This document shows positions 27,831 to 37,073 of a stretch of 64,000 nt of DNA, in pieces. Every line of letters begins with the position of its first letter. Position 1 is the first letter of the stretch. The translations under genes were made by a program, and so were the position numbers. Below the pieces are notes generated by a model. It was not told the DNA's origin. It saw only the letters and a list, made by a program, of their open reading frames with translations, and did not search any database. The stretch is from Pseudomonadales bacterium (GTDB lineage: Bacteria; Pseudomonadota; Gammaproteobacteria; Pseudomonadales; Azotimanducaceae), in the NCBI GenBank assembly GCA_019090615.1, contig JAHRVQ010000006.1, forward strand, positions 1 through 64,000, read 5' to 3'.

Positions 27831-28790
27831 ATGAAAGTCGTTTATTGCGTTAAATATGGATCACACCAGGATTTACAGGTCAGAGAAATAGAACCGCCAC
27901 CAGCGCCAAAAGCAGGCCAGGTAAAAGTTGAACTAAAAGCCCGTGGCATTCAATTTAGCGATCTAGTCCGTATGGCTGGCGACTATCAGGACAAATCAGA
28001 ATTGCCATTTGTTGTTGGCGGCGAAGCGGCCGGCATTGTCACCGAAGTTGGCTCGGATGTTACCCATATATCGGTTGGAGATAGAGTGCTGACGCCAGGC
28101 GGTTGTGTCGAGCAAATTAACATTTCAGCTAAAGCAGTACTTGCTATTCCAGAAAACGCCGAACTTAATGTCGCTGCTTCATTTCGCAACAACTATGCCA
28201 CCGCCTACTACGGTATGCAGCGTGCTAATTTACAACCAGGAGAAACTTTACTGGTGCATGGCGCAGCAGGTGGGGTTGGGCTTGCTGCAGTTGATATTGG
28301 CAAACTCTATGGTGCAACGGTTATAGGCACCGCAAGTTCTGATGAAAAATTAGCCGCCGTTAAACAAATGGGCGCAGACCATGTCATCAATTATACCGAC
28401 GGTTTTCGCGAACAGGTTAAAACTATTACTGGCGGACGCGGTGCGGATGTTATTTACGACCCTGTCGGTGGGTCGGTGTTTGACCAATCTATGCGCTGTA
28501 TTGCACCTTTCGGCAGAATTCTGGTGGTGGGCTTTACCAGTGGCGCGCCCTCGTTAGCGAAGACTAATCATCTGCTAGTCAAAGATGCCTCTGTCATAGG
28601 CTATACACTGGGCGGGTTACAACGTCATAATCCGCAACAGAATACTCACAACACCAGGATAATAATGGGCTGGCTCGAAAGCGGTAGAATCAAACCATTT
28701 ATCTCTCATATCATGACCATGGACGAAGCCATAGATGGCTATCAATTACTGGTGGATAGAAAAGTAGTCGGCAAAGTCATTCTCACCTGA
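27831..28790 (+). CDS. NADPH:quinone oxidoreductase-like medium-chain dehydrogenase
   Basis: About 319 residues of the zinc-free MDR/QOR group. Catalytic-domain pattern GIQFSDLVRMAGDYQ ... PFVVGGEAAGIVTEVG; nucleotide loop HGAAGGVGLAAVDIGK; no zinc-binding cysteines. GADVIYDPVGG is typical. The start is at 27831 (MKVVYCVKYG) by family alignment; an ATG four codons earlier (27819) is possible. It reduces quinones or enones with NADPH, or enoyl thioesters in some relatives. Convergent with the aromatic amino acid hydroxylase gene. Confidence 0.9.
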   Translation: MKVVYCVKYGSHQDLQVREIEPPPAPKAGQVKVELKARGIQFSDLVRMAGDYQDKSELPFVVGGEAAGIVTEVGSDVTHISVGDRVLTPGGCVEQINISAKAVLAIPENAELNVAASFRNNYATAYYGMQRANLQPGETLLVHGAAGGVGLAAVDIGKLYGATVIGTASSDEKLAAVKQMGADHVINYTDGFREQVKTITGGRGADVIYDPVGGSVFDQSMRCIAPFGRILVVGFTSGAPSLAKTNHLLVKDASVIGYTLGGLQRHNPQQNTHNTRIIMGWLESGRIKPFISHIMTMDEAIDGYQLLVDRKVVGKVILT

Positions 28791-28820
28791 GTGCGCTCCA
28801 TTCAAAACACATCCTCTGTA

Positions 28821-28840
28821 CAGCAATACCGCGATTGCTG
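28821..28840. terminator. Perfect hairpin between convergent genes
   Basis: CAGCAAT-ACCGCG-ATTGCTG: seven-base perfect stem, six-base loop, 31 bp after the quinone reductase stop and 29 bp from the end of the convergent gene. There is no T run on either side, so it may be a weak bidirectional terminator or an mRNA 3' protector. Confidence 0.45.
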
Positions 28841-28868
28841 GAACCCGCATCCAGCGAAGGTCTGGTCA

Positions 28869-30611
28869 CTAATTAGGATCAGACCTCGACGCAACACTGG
28901 CTAGCCGATGCTTTTCAAGCAGCGCAACTAGCACAGGATCCTGTTGACAAAGTTCTAACAACTCAACATGTAGCAACCAGGCCAGGGGGAACTTTTCAAT
29001 CGCCTCATTAACCAGCGATACCAGGCCTTCATCGATCGGGTCTATTTTCTGCCTCCACTGGCGCACTCTCTGGTATATATCAAATTCTGCCAGATCGGCC
29101 TTTGAATGACCTGGTAGCGGCGCCTTTCTTGTCGACCCTGGCGGATATACATTAAATTTACTCTTATCAGCACTACCAGAAAAAACCGATACAATGCTTT
29201 CCCCAACAGCCATATCATAGTAACCAGAAGTTGCCTCAACCAACGCCTTACCTTGCTCGTCCCGAATGCTGGCACCACGCAACCGGAAAATTACAATTTT
29301 TCCTGCTCGTCTGAGCACAGAAACCAAATTTCCTTTAACAAGAATACCTGACAAAAATGCCAAACAGACTGCTTCGCCAGTTACTATTCCCAACCGCAGC
29401 AGATCATCATCCGAGGCCAATTCAAGGGGTTTCATTAAGTTACACAAACGACCTACAGGGGACGCCCATCCCGATGGTAGTTGTTCAATCCCACTGTCTG
29501 GCATTTCAACGTTATTTAAAGACAATTGAGTCGAGCCTATGGTGGAGATAAATACCGCCTGACCCAGGGTATTACAAACTAGTTTCGACATAAGGCCAGA
29601 AACCTGCAATCCCGAACTATAAACAAGGGTAGTTACTACCTTTGATTCAATCGCTATTCTGATAGATTCTGCGCCGCCCTGGCGATAACACATTGTCGCT
29701 GCAAACTCTTCCAGCACCTGGTTTAAATGATCACAACCCCGTGTAACAAACAATTGCGGCTGCACCTGAGTGATATCATAACCTGCCCTCACAGCTGCCA
29801 CCGTCAAAGGTTTCTTTTTCACCCGATGGTCCATACAACTTAGAGACTCAGTAATAGATGACAACAGGCCTGCACCAAATATTTTATTATTTTCTTTGAT
29901 ACCGCTCGTATTCACCAACCCATACTCAATGGTCCACCAGTGCAGTCTAGAGAGCATGGCCAGTTCTGAAATTTCTCCTGGGTTGCGCAACAATAACCCA
30001 AGACGCTCTTCTGCCGCCTGAATGGTTTTACCATCAGTCTCACAAGCTTTTACCAAAGATACCTCACGCACTGCTTCATACATATCCAGGTCCCATTGGT
30101 TATACATGGCATACATACCCACAGCACCAAAGTTCTGTAGATACTCGGCATATGCGGCATCAGCAATTATTGGTGCATGGCCAGCCGCTTCATGAATGAT
30201 ATCCGGCGCAGCGGTATAATTGATTTGATCGACGCTGCGTATATCTTGTGCCACTGCGAGTATTTTCAGGGATTGCAGCTCCATAAAGGCCTGCGGGGGT
30301 ATAAAGCCATCAACATGAATCACCCGCCAACCAAACTGCTGAAGGCAGGCATTCATTTCATCCACAGATGGAATGGTCTCACAATTGATGCCTGACTTTT
30401 CTAAACCAGCAAAATAGACCGGGTGTGCGATATCACGCAATTGGGTATTAAGTTCACCCAGCACATAACGCCATACCGCCTGGTCACGAGGCGTATACCG
30501 CCTATAATCGTTATTTGCCACAAACTGTTGTAGGTAATCAGGCAACTGCGCCCGTATCAACTGTTGACCTGGCCCTGGGTCAACCTTTAATGGTAAGGGT
30601 TTTTGGTGCAT
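28869..30611 (-). CDS. Long-form aromatic amino acid hydroxylase
   Basis: 580 residues: a pterin-dependent aromatic amino acid (phenylalanine-type) hydroxylase domain followed by a C-terminal extension of about 250 residues. Iron ligands are His140 and His145 (PDIIHEAAGHAPI) and Glu229 (LHWWTIEYGL). Most bacterial phenylalanine hydroxylases are under 300 residues; the long form resembles those of Bacillus cereus-group and Bacteroidetes proteins. The extension has repeated beta-like segments (VVTTLVYSSGLQVSG ... GNLVSVLRRAGKIVIFRLRGA) and no recognised catalytic motif. With homogentisate dioxygenase at 41 kb it points to Phe/Tyr breakdown, though no pterin dehydratase gene is nearby. Confidence 0.88.
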   Translation of the reverse strand: MHQKPLPLKVDPGPGQQLIRAQLPDYLQQFVANNDYRRYTPRDQAVWRYVLGELNTQLRDIAHPVYFAGLEKSGINCETIPSVDEMNACLQQFGWRVIHVDGFIPPQAFMELQSLKILAVAQDIRSVDQINYTAAPDIIHEAAGHAPIIADAAYAEYLQNFGAVGMYAMYNQWDLDMYEAVREVSLVKACETDGKTIQAAEERLGLLLRNPGEISELAMLSRLHWWTIEYGLVNTSGIKENNKIFGAGLLSSITESLSCMDHRVKKKPLTVAAVRAGYDITQVQPQLFVTRGCDHLNQVLEEFAATMCYRQGGAESIRIAIESKVVTTLVYSSGLQVSGLMSKLVCNTLGQAVFISTIGSTQLSLNNVEMPDSGIEQLPSGWASPVGRLCNLMKPLELASDDDLLRLGIVTGEAVCLAFLSGILVKGNLVSVLRRAGKIVIFRLRGASIRDEQGKALVEATSGYYDMAVGESIVSVFSGSADKSKFNVYPPGSTRKAPLPGHSKADLAEFDIYQRVRQWRQKIDPIDEGLVSLVNEAIEKFPLAWLLHVELLELCQQDPVLVALLEKHRLASVASRSDPN

Positions 30612-30676
30612 AAACTGAACATTCAGATGACAGTAGTCTTAACCTAAGTTTAGCCCTGTAAAACCGGAACGCTATA

Positions 30677-31468
30677 TCAAGCTTGAGTCAGTTTGCGGGT
30701 GCTCCGCTGCTGCATCAAATCAATATCTTTTCTTATTCCAGAATCAATCTTACGCTTACCCTGATAGGCCAAAAAAGCTCTAAACTTGTCGCTTTTACTG
30801 GCTCTGTAAGTTCGTCTACCTAAGGTTTCAACATCCCTTAATTTCTTGCGTCTTAGACCAAAATTAGATCGACTGGTTTCAAGGTCAATAAATCGAATAT
30901 GGAAATCCGCCAGGCGCATAAATATATGCTTAGGATAAAGGTTGTAATGCACGATACCTGCCGCATGCATTTTGCCAACTGCATGGCCCACGGCCTGGCA
31001 AATACTCTGCCGCTGATAAAAAGACAACGTTTCCCTACCCTGCAACCAAAACTCCAAAGATCGGTAATCTTCAAGTGCTTCTGTCACCAATATGGCCTGA
31101 TGTTCTTCGCCAACTTTCCGCCAGGCAAAATAGACCACTTCGAGGGTTGGGATTTGATGTCGTTGATAGCGCTGAATCTGATTAAACTCAATTTTAAAAG
31201 TTGGCACCCGAATAGGAAATGACGTCAGCCGATAAGTCATTCTATTACTCTGGCGTTTTACATAAAAAAATCTGTTGTCACGTTCAAATCGGATCACGGA
31301 ACTCCAGCCACCACGATCAAAGTTACCCTCTTCAACTGAACCCAGCTGTAATGCCCACCAGGCATCAAAACTCACCAACTTATGCGCGTTCAGCCAGTCC
31401 TCCCAGCGAACAGCTGAAAACACCTGTTTTAGTTCTGCTACCACAATTCCAGCTACCTCATTGACCAA
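30677..31468 (-). CDS. InaA/lipopolysaccharide-kinase-like protein
   Basis: 263 residues with the small kinase fold of the InaA/WaaP group. Lys in FFYVKRQS is the probable ATP lysine and EALEDYRSLEFWL the hinge. The catalytic loop reads GIVHYNLYPKHIFM: Asn replaces the Asp of HRD, while YPKHIF is the InaA-type hallmark. IRFIDLETSR stands for the DFG loop. A basic C-terminal region (RRKKLRD ... GKRKIDSG) suggests membrane or LPS contact. The start is TTG at 31468 with GGGAG upstream; a GTG at 31444 is an alternative. Role in LPS-core phosphorylation or stress response is inferred from family only. Confidence 0.75.
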   Translation of the reverse strand: MVNEVAGIVVAELKQVFSAVRWEDWLNAHKLVSFDAWWALQLGSVEEGNFDRGGWSSVIRFERDNRFFYVKRQSNRMTYRLTSFPIRVPTFKIEFNQIQRYQRHQIPTLEVVYFAWRKVGEEHQAILVTEALEDYRSLEFWLQGRETLSFYQRQSICQAVGHAVGKMHAAGIVHYNLYPKHIFMRLADFHIRFIDLETSRSNFGLRRKKLRDVETLGRRTYRASKSDKFRAFLAYQGKRKIDSGIRKDIDLMQQRSTRKLTQA

Positions 31469-31586
31469 TCGATAATGCTACTCCCTTTTCAACACCAGCC
31501 CCACAAAAACTACCGGTTTCCAGGTCACCATTAATAATTTTTCAGCTACACTAATATTCACTAACTAGGTCAGTTTTTATCCTACG

Positions 31587-32762
31587 ATGCACGCTGAAGA
31601 AAAAATCACAAAACTTGAGAACGAGTTAAAAGAATCTACTGGCATGGTTTTACTGGCTATGACCAATAGTAGCGAGCTGGGTTGGGTCATCGAATTTTTA
31701 AAACAGGCCTTTATCGCCCCAAACCTTGACGACCTGGCACATAGACTGCTTAAACATCTGCAATCTATTGGCCTTAATTCAAGCATCTGGTTTGCAAGTG
31801 CCGACAAACCACACTGCATGAATATGGATGAAGACGACGATCAAATTGATATGCTGTTCATCCAGCGCCATCGTAATGACGGCAGAATGCTCGCCAACGG
31901 CAATTCGTTGCTAATTAACTTCGAACATGTTTCATTGCTTGTGGACAACATGCCCGAAGAAGAAGAGCGCCGAGGCCGACTAAATGACAGCTTAATGACC
32001 CTGCTCGAAGGTGTTGAATCACGGGTCAAAGGGCTGGTTTCGGAGCAGAAGGCAAGTCTGGCGAGAAAAGCGAGAGACGAATTTTACTCCATAATGTCTC
32101 ACGAACTAAGAACACCTTTAAACCCAATTATTGGCTTCTCGAAATTGTTATCAAAAAAGCTCGAAAGCAAGGTAACGCCAAAAGAATTCAAAACACTACA
32201 GTCAATCCTCGATAACGGCCAGCGCCTACTGGCACTAATTAACAATCTGCTTGATTTATCCTCCATTGAACATGGTGCAATGACCCTGCACCGGCAGATC
32301 TTTCGGGTCGACGAACGCATTAAAGCAATCTTGGCATTAACAGCTACAGACGCGAAAAATAGTAAAACAACGGTTAAACTTGAAACCGATATTGAGCTAG
32401 ATTTTTTCGGTGATTCTGAAAAATTCTTTCAGATTGTGTTAAATATTGTATCCAACGCGATTAAATTTTCTCCAGCGGCAAGTGTGTCTGTTAACTATGC
32501 CCTAACTGAGGAAGAGCCCTATGGGAATTGCCTGGTAGTCATCGTTGCGGATACCGGCCCCGGGATCAAAAAAACGGACCAGAATAGTATTTTCGAACAG
32601 TTTGCTATGGCCGATGGCAGTCATACCCGCACCAAGGGCGGAACTGGAATTGGACTATATATCGCCAAAAAATTGGTTGAAATGCATGGCGGCCGGATAG
32701 ACCTGGATAGTGAAGAAGGCAAAGGCAGTAGTTTCAAAATGATATTTCCAGCTATACACTAA
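31587..32762 (+). CDS. Soluble sensor histidine kinase
   Basis: 391 residues and no membrane helix. The N-terminal 150 residues are a GAF-like or unknown input region starting with a coiled coil (EEKITKLENELKES). HisKA has FYSIMSHELRTPLNP with His172. The ATPase domain is intact: NIVSNAIKFSP, DTGPGI and GGTGIGLYIAKKL. No receiver domain and no response regulator beside it, so it is an orphan kinase signalling to a partner elsewhere. Divergent from the InaA-like gene (118-bp gap) and convergent with kdsD. Confidence 0.9.
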   Translation: MHAEEKITKLENELKESTGMVLLAMTNSSELGWVIEFLKQAFIAPNLDDLAHRLLKHLQSIGLNSSIWFASADKPHCMNMDEDDDQIDMLFIQRHRNDGRMLANGNSLLINFEHVSLLVDNMPEEEERRGRLNDSLMTLLEGVESRVKGLVSEQKASLARKARDEFYSIMSHELRTPLNPIIGFSKLLSKKLESKVTPKEFKTLQSILDNGQRLLALINNLLDLSSIEHGAMTLHRQIFRVDERIKAILALTATDAKNSKTTVKLETDIELDFFGDSEKFFQIVLNIVSNAIKFSPAASVSVNYALTEEEPYGNCLVVIVADTGPGIKKTDQNSIFEQFAMADGSHTRTKGGTGIGLYIAKKLVEMHGGRIDLDSEEGKGSSFKMIFPAIH

Positions 32763-32821
32763 CCGAATATCAATTAAACGCCACTGTGCCGAATATTAAC
32801 CGTGAAATCATCTCAGCACCC

Positions 32822-33799
32822 CTAATACACGCCTGCATTCAAAATATCATGGACATGGACTACGCCAATGGGTCTTTGTTCTGATTCCACAATTAAGCAA
32901 GTGATTTGCGCCTTGCCAGATTCTTCCATTAGCCCCAATGCTTCCGCCGCCAACATTTCTTTGACAATAGTGCGTGGCGCCTGGGTCATCACATCGCCAA
33001 TCAAAGCACTATTGATATCCACCCCCTGATCAACACTACGTCTTAAATCGCCGTCGGTAAAAATTCCAACCAGTCGACCAGCGCTATCTACAATCGTTGT
33101 CATACCCAGCGTCTTCTGAGTCATTTCAATCAAAGCCTTTGGCAGCGGAGTATCCACCAATACTTTGGGAATCGCAGCGCCCTTATGCATGATGTCTTCA
33201 ATCTTGACTAATAATTTTCGCCCTAGTGCACCTCCTGGATGAGAAAAAGCAAAATCTTCTCGAGTAAAACCACGCGCTTCTAATAATGCGATAGCCAATG
33301 CGTCGCCCATGACTAACGCAACAGTTGTGCTACAGGTAGGTGCTAATTTAAGCGGACAGGCCTCTTCTTCGACACCCACATTCAGTTTAAAATCAGCTTG
33401 TAGCCCCAATGGAGAATGAGGATCACCTGTCATGCTAATCAAGGGAACTTTGAGCCGTTTTAACAACGGCAAGATCATTACAATCTCAGTGACATTACCA
33501 GAAAATGAAATTGCAATCACCACATCCTTCTCGGTAATCATGCCCAAATCACCATGGCTCGCCTCGGCGGGATGAACAGAAAATGCCGGCGTACCTGTAC
33601 TGGCAAGGGTCGCGGCAATTTTATTCCCCACATGATGGGATTTACCCATACCCATTACAACCACCCGCCCCGTACACGCAAGGATTGCCTTACAGGCGAG
33701 ATAAAACTGCCCATCAATCTGCTTTTCCAGGCGTTGTACCGCGCGTTTTTCTATCTCGATGGTGCGTCTGCCGATATTTAGAAATGCCGTTTCATCCAT
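32822..33799 (-). CDS. kdsD: Arabinose-5-phosphate isomerase KdsD/KpsF
   Basis: 325 residues: SIS sugar-isomerase domain (about 40-175; GRVVVMGMGKSHHVGNKIAATLASTGTPAF, then HPAEASHGDLGMI) and two CBS domains (from about 208; IMHKGAAIPKV and DVMTQAPRTI). It converts ribulose 5-phosphate to arabinose 5-phosphate, the first step of KDO synthesis for lipopolysaccharide. Usually it sits with kdsC and lpt genes; here it stands apart, behind an array of 25-bp repeats, so it may be a second copy. Confidence 0.92.
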   Translation of the reverse strand: MDETAFLNIGRRTIEIEKRAVQRLEKQIDGQFYLACKAILACTGRVVVMGMGKSHHVGNKIAATLASTGTPAFSVHPAEASHGDLGMITEKDVVIAISFSGNVTEIVMILPLLKRLKVPLISMTGDPHSPLGLQADFKLNVGVEEEACPLKLAPTCSTTVALVMGDALAIALLEARGFTREDFAFSHPGGALGRKLLVKIEDIMHKGAAIPKVLVDTPLPKALIEMTQKTLGMTTIVDSAGRLVGIFTDGDLRRSVDQGVDINSALIGDVMTQAPRTIVKEMLAAEALGLMEESGKAQITCLIVESEQRPIGVVHVHDILNAGVY

Positions 33800-33840
33800 C
33801 TATAATACTCAATCAATCTCTCAAGAATTCATTGCAAGAG

Positions 33841-33963
33841 CCCTCAGCGGCTCCTACATAAACAGCCCTCAGCTGCTCTATATAAACAGCCCTCAGCGGC
33901 CCTTACATAAACAGCCCTCAGCGGCTCCTACATAAACAGCCCTCAGCGGTTCTTAGTAAACAG
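33841..33963 (-). repeat. Five 25-bp tandem repeats between transglutaminase gene and kdsD
   Basis: Five contiguous units of 24-25 bp built on CCCTCAGCGGCTCCTACATA plus AACAG, starting at 33841, 33866, 33890, 33915 and 33940. On the minus strand each contains TGTAGGAGCCGCTGAGGGCT, resembling the GTAGGAGC core of some gammaproteobacterial REP-type elements. The last unit overlaps the stop codon of the transglutaminase gene; the first ends 42 bp before the kdsD start. Confidence 0.9.
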
Positions 33964-35047
33964 CCTGACTCTCAAGACGCAAGTAGGAGAACGCTACTGG
34001 CAAACGCTCGATAACAAGGTCAGCTGTTTCTGCATAGGGGTAAATAAAATAGTTAACAGGTTCACCCCTTTGACGAGCCGACAAGATAATGTCACGACCC
34101 TGACTAAATTCTATTCGATTACTTGGTAACCGACCAAAGTATTTTTCGCGTAAGTTTTTACCTTTTGCTTCGCTGGCATCCAGCGGTAACCACCCATTTT
34201 TATCATCAAATACCTCAGCCCAACAATGATACCCGTCATGACGTCCGCTCTCCTGCAGCGCCGACAAGGGAAAACCAATTTTGAATCGAGCCGGGATATC
34301 CTGCGACCTGGCGAGCCCAATATATAAGGAGTGAAAGTCGGTACAATTACCATACTTTGACTGGCAGGCCCATAAAGCATCGCCTTCGCCCCAACCTTTT
34401 CCTTCTTTCGAATAGGTCATGGTATCAAAGACATAGTCATAGTAGGCCCGCTGTAAAACCCGTTTAGCATCAGCAGCATCTTTCCGCTGCATAGCAATTT
34501 GTTTTTGTTGTAGCGCTATCGACTCGATAAGCCCATCAACAGGCACTTTTGCTGACCCTGCTAAATAATGCTCAGGTCTATCAGTTTCGGTAAAACGGGC
34601 CAACGACAATCCCCGTGCCGGATGTCTTTGTACAATATAGGAAAAGGTCAACGTGTCAATTCTATCCGAATCAGCAGGCAGTACGAACTCTATAATTTCG
34701 TTACCGCGATTATCCTGAATATCCTGCCGTTGCCAGCCTAGCCCTGACGGCGCAACAGATGCGCTCAATACATGCTGGTTATGATTGTTAACCGGCTTCG
34801 GAACCCAGAGGCTGATTTGCTCCTGCCTGGGCAACTTAGCCAAATCTATGCGATATTTAATAGCATAAGTTGCCGACTGCGACCAGGCATCATAGGCCAC
34901 TACAGCGTCAGATTTTTCCACCCTGATCCGCTTAGCGCTATTTACCTCGCCTGGCTCAAAACCTTTCCCCGTTGAAAACACAGCTGGCGCCCATCCAAGG
35001 AAAAACACGCAACACAAAAATACTAAACGACCGAACAACAAGCGCAT
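33953..35047 (-). CDS. Exported transglutaminase-like protein
   Basis: About 364 residues. Signal peptide (LLFGRLVFLCCVFFLGWAPA), then a beta-rich N-terminal region and a transglutaminase-like core with Cys in YGNCTDFHSLYIGLARSQDIPARFKIGFPL, His in GYHCWAEVF and Asp in PLDASEAKG: a complete Cys-His-Asp triad. These periplasmic proteins may cleave or cross-link peptides; function unknown. The ATG at 35047 gives a normal signal peptide; one at 35080 is also open. Its stop lies in the last 25-bp repeat. Confidence 0.85.
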   Translation of the reverse strand: MRLLFGRLVFLCCVFFLGWAPAVFSTGKGFEPGEVNSAKRIRVEKSDAVVAYDAWSQSATYAIKYRIDLAKLPRQEQISLWVPKPVNNHNQHVLSASVAPSGLGWQRQDIQDNRGNEIIEFVLPADSDRIDTLTFSYIVQRHPARGLSLARFTETDRPEHYLAGSAKVPVDGLIESIALQQKQIAMQRKDAADAKRVLQRAYYDYVFDTMTYSKEGKGWGEGDALWACQSKYGNCTDFHSLYIGLARSQDIPARFKIGFPLSALQESGRHDGYHCWAEVFDDKNGWLPLDASEAKGKNLREKYFGRLPSNRIEFSQGRDIILSARQRGEPVNYFIYPYAETADLVIERLPVAFSYLRLESQAVY

Positions 35048-35122
35048 ACTCACAATATAAATGACGCTGGACAATAACATGGGTAACTACTCAAAAATAT
35101 CAACATGATCAATACCTCTTTC

Positions 35123-36718
35123 TCAGCTAGCCAGTTTAATAATATCTTCGGCAGCAATCGATTCGAAAACGCCAACCTTACGCAAAACTTCGTTCGTTGC
35201 TTCATCTGGGTTCAACGCCAGCTTTACGGCTCTCCCCTTCAAACGCTCGTCTTGTATAATATCTAACACCGCCAACGCAGAGGTAATACCCAGCAACTGT
35301 GCTTCACTCAAATCAATCACCAACACATCATGTCCTTTAGATTCGGCGAGACGCCGATTAATGCCCCGCGCCACACCAAAACTCATGGGCCCACGTAGTT
35401 CCAGCAAGGCCGGATTATCGAACTGCGCAGAAATACTCTCAGAAAATCTATCTAAATGACCATCGTTCCGCTCGAAAAATTTCACATTATCTAATTGCAC
35501 GCCAGTCAACCTTTCAACTGTCACCATATTGGCAATAAATACCCCAATAAATACTGCGGTAATTAAATCAACAAAAACAGTGAGCAGCAACACCGACAGC
35601 ATAAGGCCTGCGCTGAACAGGGGAATCCGAGTTATTTTCTTCAGGAACCTTTGATCAACAATATCAACCCCAACCTTAATTAGAATGGCCGCTAAAATAA
35701 CATTCGGAATGTTGCCAGCCAGACTGCCTGCGCCTAAAATTACGGCGGTAATAAGTACCGAATGCACCACCCCTGATAGCGCAGTAAGACCGCCGGCCTT
35801 GACGTTCACAACGGTTCTTATAGTTGCGCCAGCGCCAGGGATGGCACCAAATAAACCTGCGGCCATATTACCAATGCCCTGACCAATAAGTTCTTTATCT
35901 GAATTATGCTGGGTTTGAGTGACATTATCTGCCACCAACGAGGTCAATAAGGAATCTATCGAACCCAGGGTCGCCAATAATAATGCAACCCCTATATCGT
36001 CAACAAGATTGGCCATCACCAACACCGGCATACTAAACTCTGGCAAGCCCATAGGAATAACACCCAGAGTCGATATATCGGAAAACTGCGGCACAAATAA
36101 AACCATCAATGTGCCGACAACTAATAATAATACCGGTGACGGTATCCAGTTATTAACCCGTCCCTTCCAGGTAAATGCCACCACCAGAGCTATCACACCT
36201 AATATAACTGTTGGTTTGTCCATTTCAGTGAATAGATTTGGAATATCCAGGATCGCTGAAAGCGGATCAGGTACGGGTGGTAAACCCACCAACGGCCTGA
36301 GCTGCAGAACAATAATAATAACCCCTATACCTGACATAAAACCTGAAATAACCGGATAGGATACCTGAACAACATATTTACCAAGTTTTAACAGGCCAAA
36401 TAACACCTGAAAAAACCCAGCCATTACCACAACTGTAAAGGCATTGATCAAACCATTTTCTGGATCCTGGGCTAAATAACTGGTTACAACGCCCGCCATC
36501 ACTACCGTCATAGGCCCAGTCGGGCCTGATATTTGAGCCGGTGTACCGCCAAAAACAGCTGCAAAAAAACCCACTATAATAGCACTATAGATACCGGCAA
36601 TTGGCCCAACGCCGCTTGAAACGCCAAAAGCCAACCCCAGTGGCAAAGCAACAATCGCGGCGGAAAGGCCGCCAAATAAATCGCCTTTGAGGTTTTTCAA
36701 ATTAAATTCGTTAAACAA
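35123..36718 (-). CDS. SulP/SLC26 anion transporter, BicA-like, with STAS domain
   Basis: 531 residues. Transmembrane part (residues about 12-400) has ALPLGLAFGVSSGVGPIAGIYSAIIVGFFAAVFGGTP and QISGPTGPMTVVMA, very like cyanobacterial BicA sodium/bicarbonate symporters. The C-terminal STAS domain (about 425-525) contains DVLVIDLSEAQLLGITSALA, without the usual Ser/Thr phosphosite pattern being certain. Likely takes up bicarbonate or sulfate. The start is TTG at 36718 (TTG TTT AAC GAA), with GGGAA upstream. Confidence 0.9.
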   Translation of the reverse strand: MFNEFNLKNLKGDLFGGLSAAIVALPLGLAFGVSSGVGPIAGIYSAIIVGFFAAVFGGTPAQISGPTGPMTVVMAGVVTSYLAQDPENGLINAFTVVVMAGFFQVLFGLLKLGKYVVQVSYPVISGFMSGIGVIIIVLQLRPLVGLPPVPDPLSAILDIPNLFTEMDKPTVILGVIALVVAFTWKGRVNNWIPSPVLLLVVGTLMVLFVPQFSDISTLGVIPMGLPEFSMPVLVMANLVDDIGVALLLATLGSIDSLLTSLVADNVTQTQHNSDKELIGQGIGNMAAGLFGAIPGAGATIRTVVNVKAGGLTALSGVVHSVLITAVILGAGSLAGNIPNVILAAILIKVGVDIVDQRFLKKITRIPLFSAGLMLSVLLLTVFVDLITAVFIGVFIANMVTVERLTGVQLDNVKFFERNDGHLDRFSESISAQFDNPALLELRGPMSFGVARGINRRLAESKGHDVLVIDLSEAQLLGITSALAVLDIIQDERLKGRAVKLALNPDEATNEVLRKVGVFESIAAEDIIKLAS

Positions 36719-37073
36719 TGCGTTTTCCCGTCCTTACGTTTTTGGTGCTTTAATTTTCGCCTGCGTTGCGCACCTGCAACGCCTGCTACAAAAATTTTGC
36801 GCAATTCAATAACAATCACTGGCAATTGGCTAAGTAATTAGCTGTCAATTGGCTAAGCAATTAGCTGTCAAAAAAAGTATCCAGGCGTTATATGAATACA
36901 GCCGTTGATTGCTACTATTTGAATTCAATATTTTACTAGAAAAATTTATTGAAATATCGAGCTAAGATTTACCGAGTATTTTTGTCAATAAATATAACCA
37001 GCAAAAATAGGGTTATTACTGTTATTAGAGGTTGTCGATACATCCGGTCAATAGAGGTCAGCTTTAATCTCGG
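36719..37073. other. Intergenic region with a 23-bp direct repeat
   Basis: This 355-bp stretch lies upstream of the SulP gene. A tandem pair of 23-bp units at 36823-36868 (CAATTGGCTAAG, then T or C, then AATTAGCTGT) differs at a single base. The rest is AT-rich with no gene seen. Confidence 0.6.

Noticed and set aside
33841-33963. 25-bp repeats as a small CRISPR array
   Set aside because: Copies are directly adjacent with no spacers and there are no cas genes.
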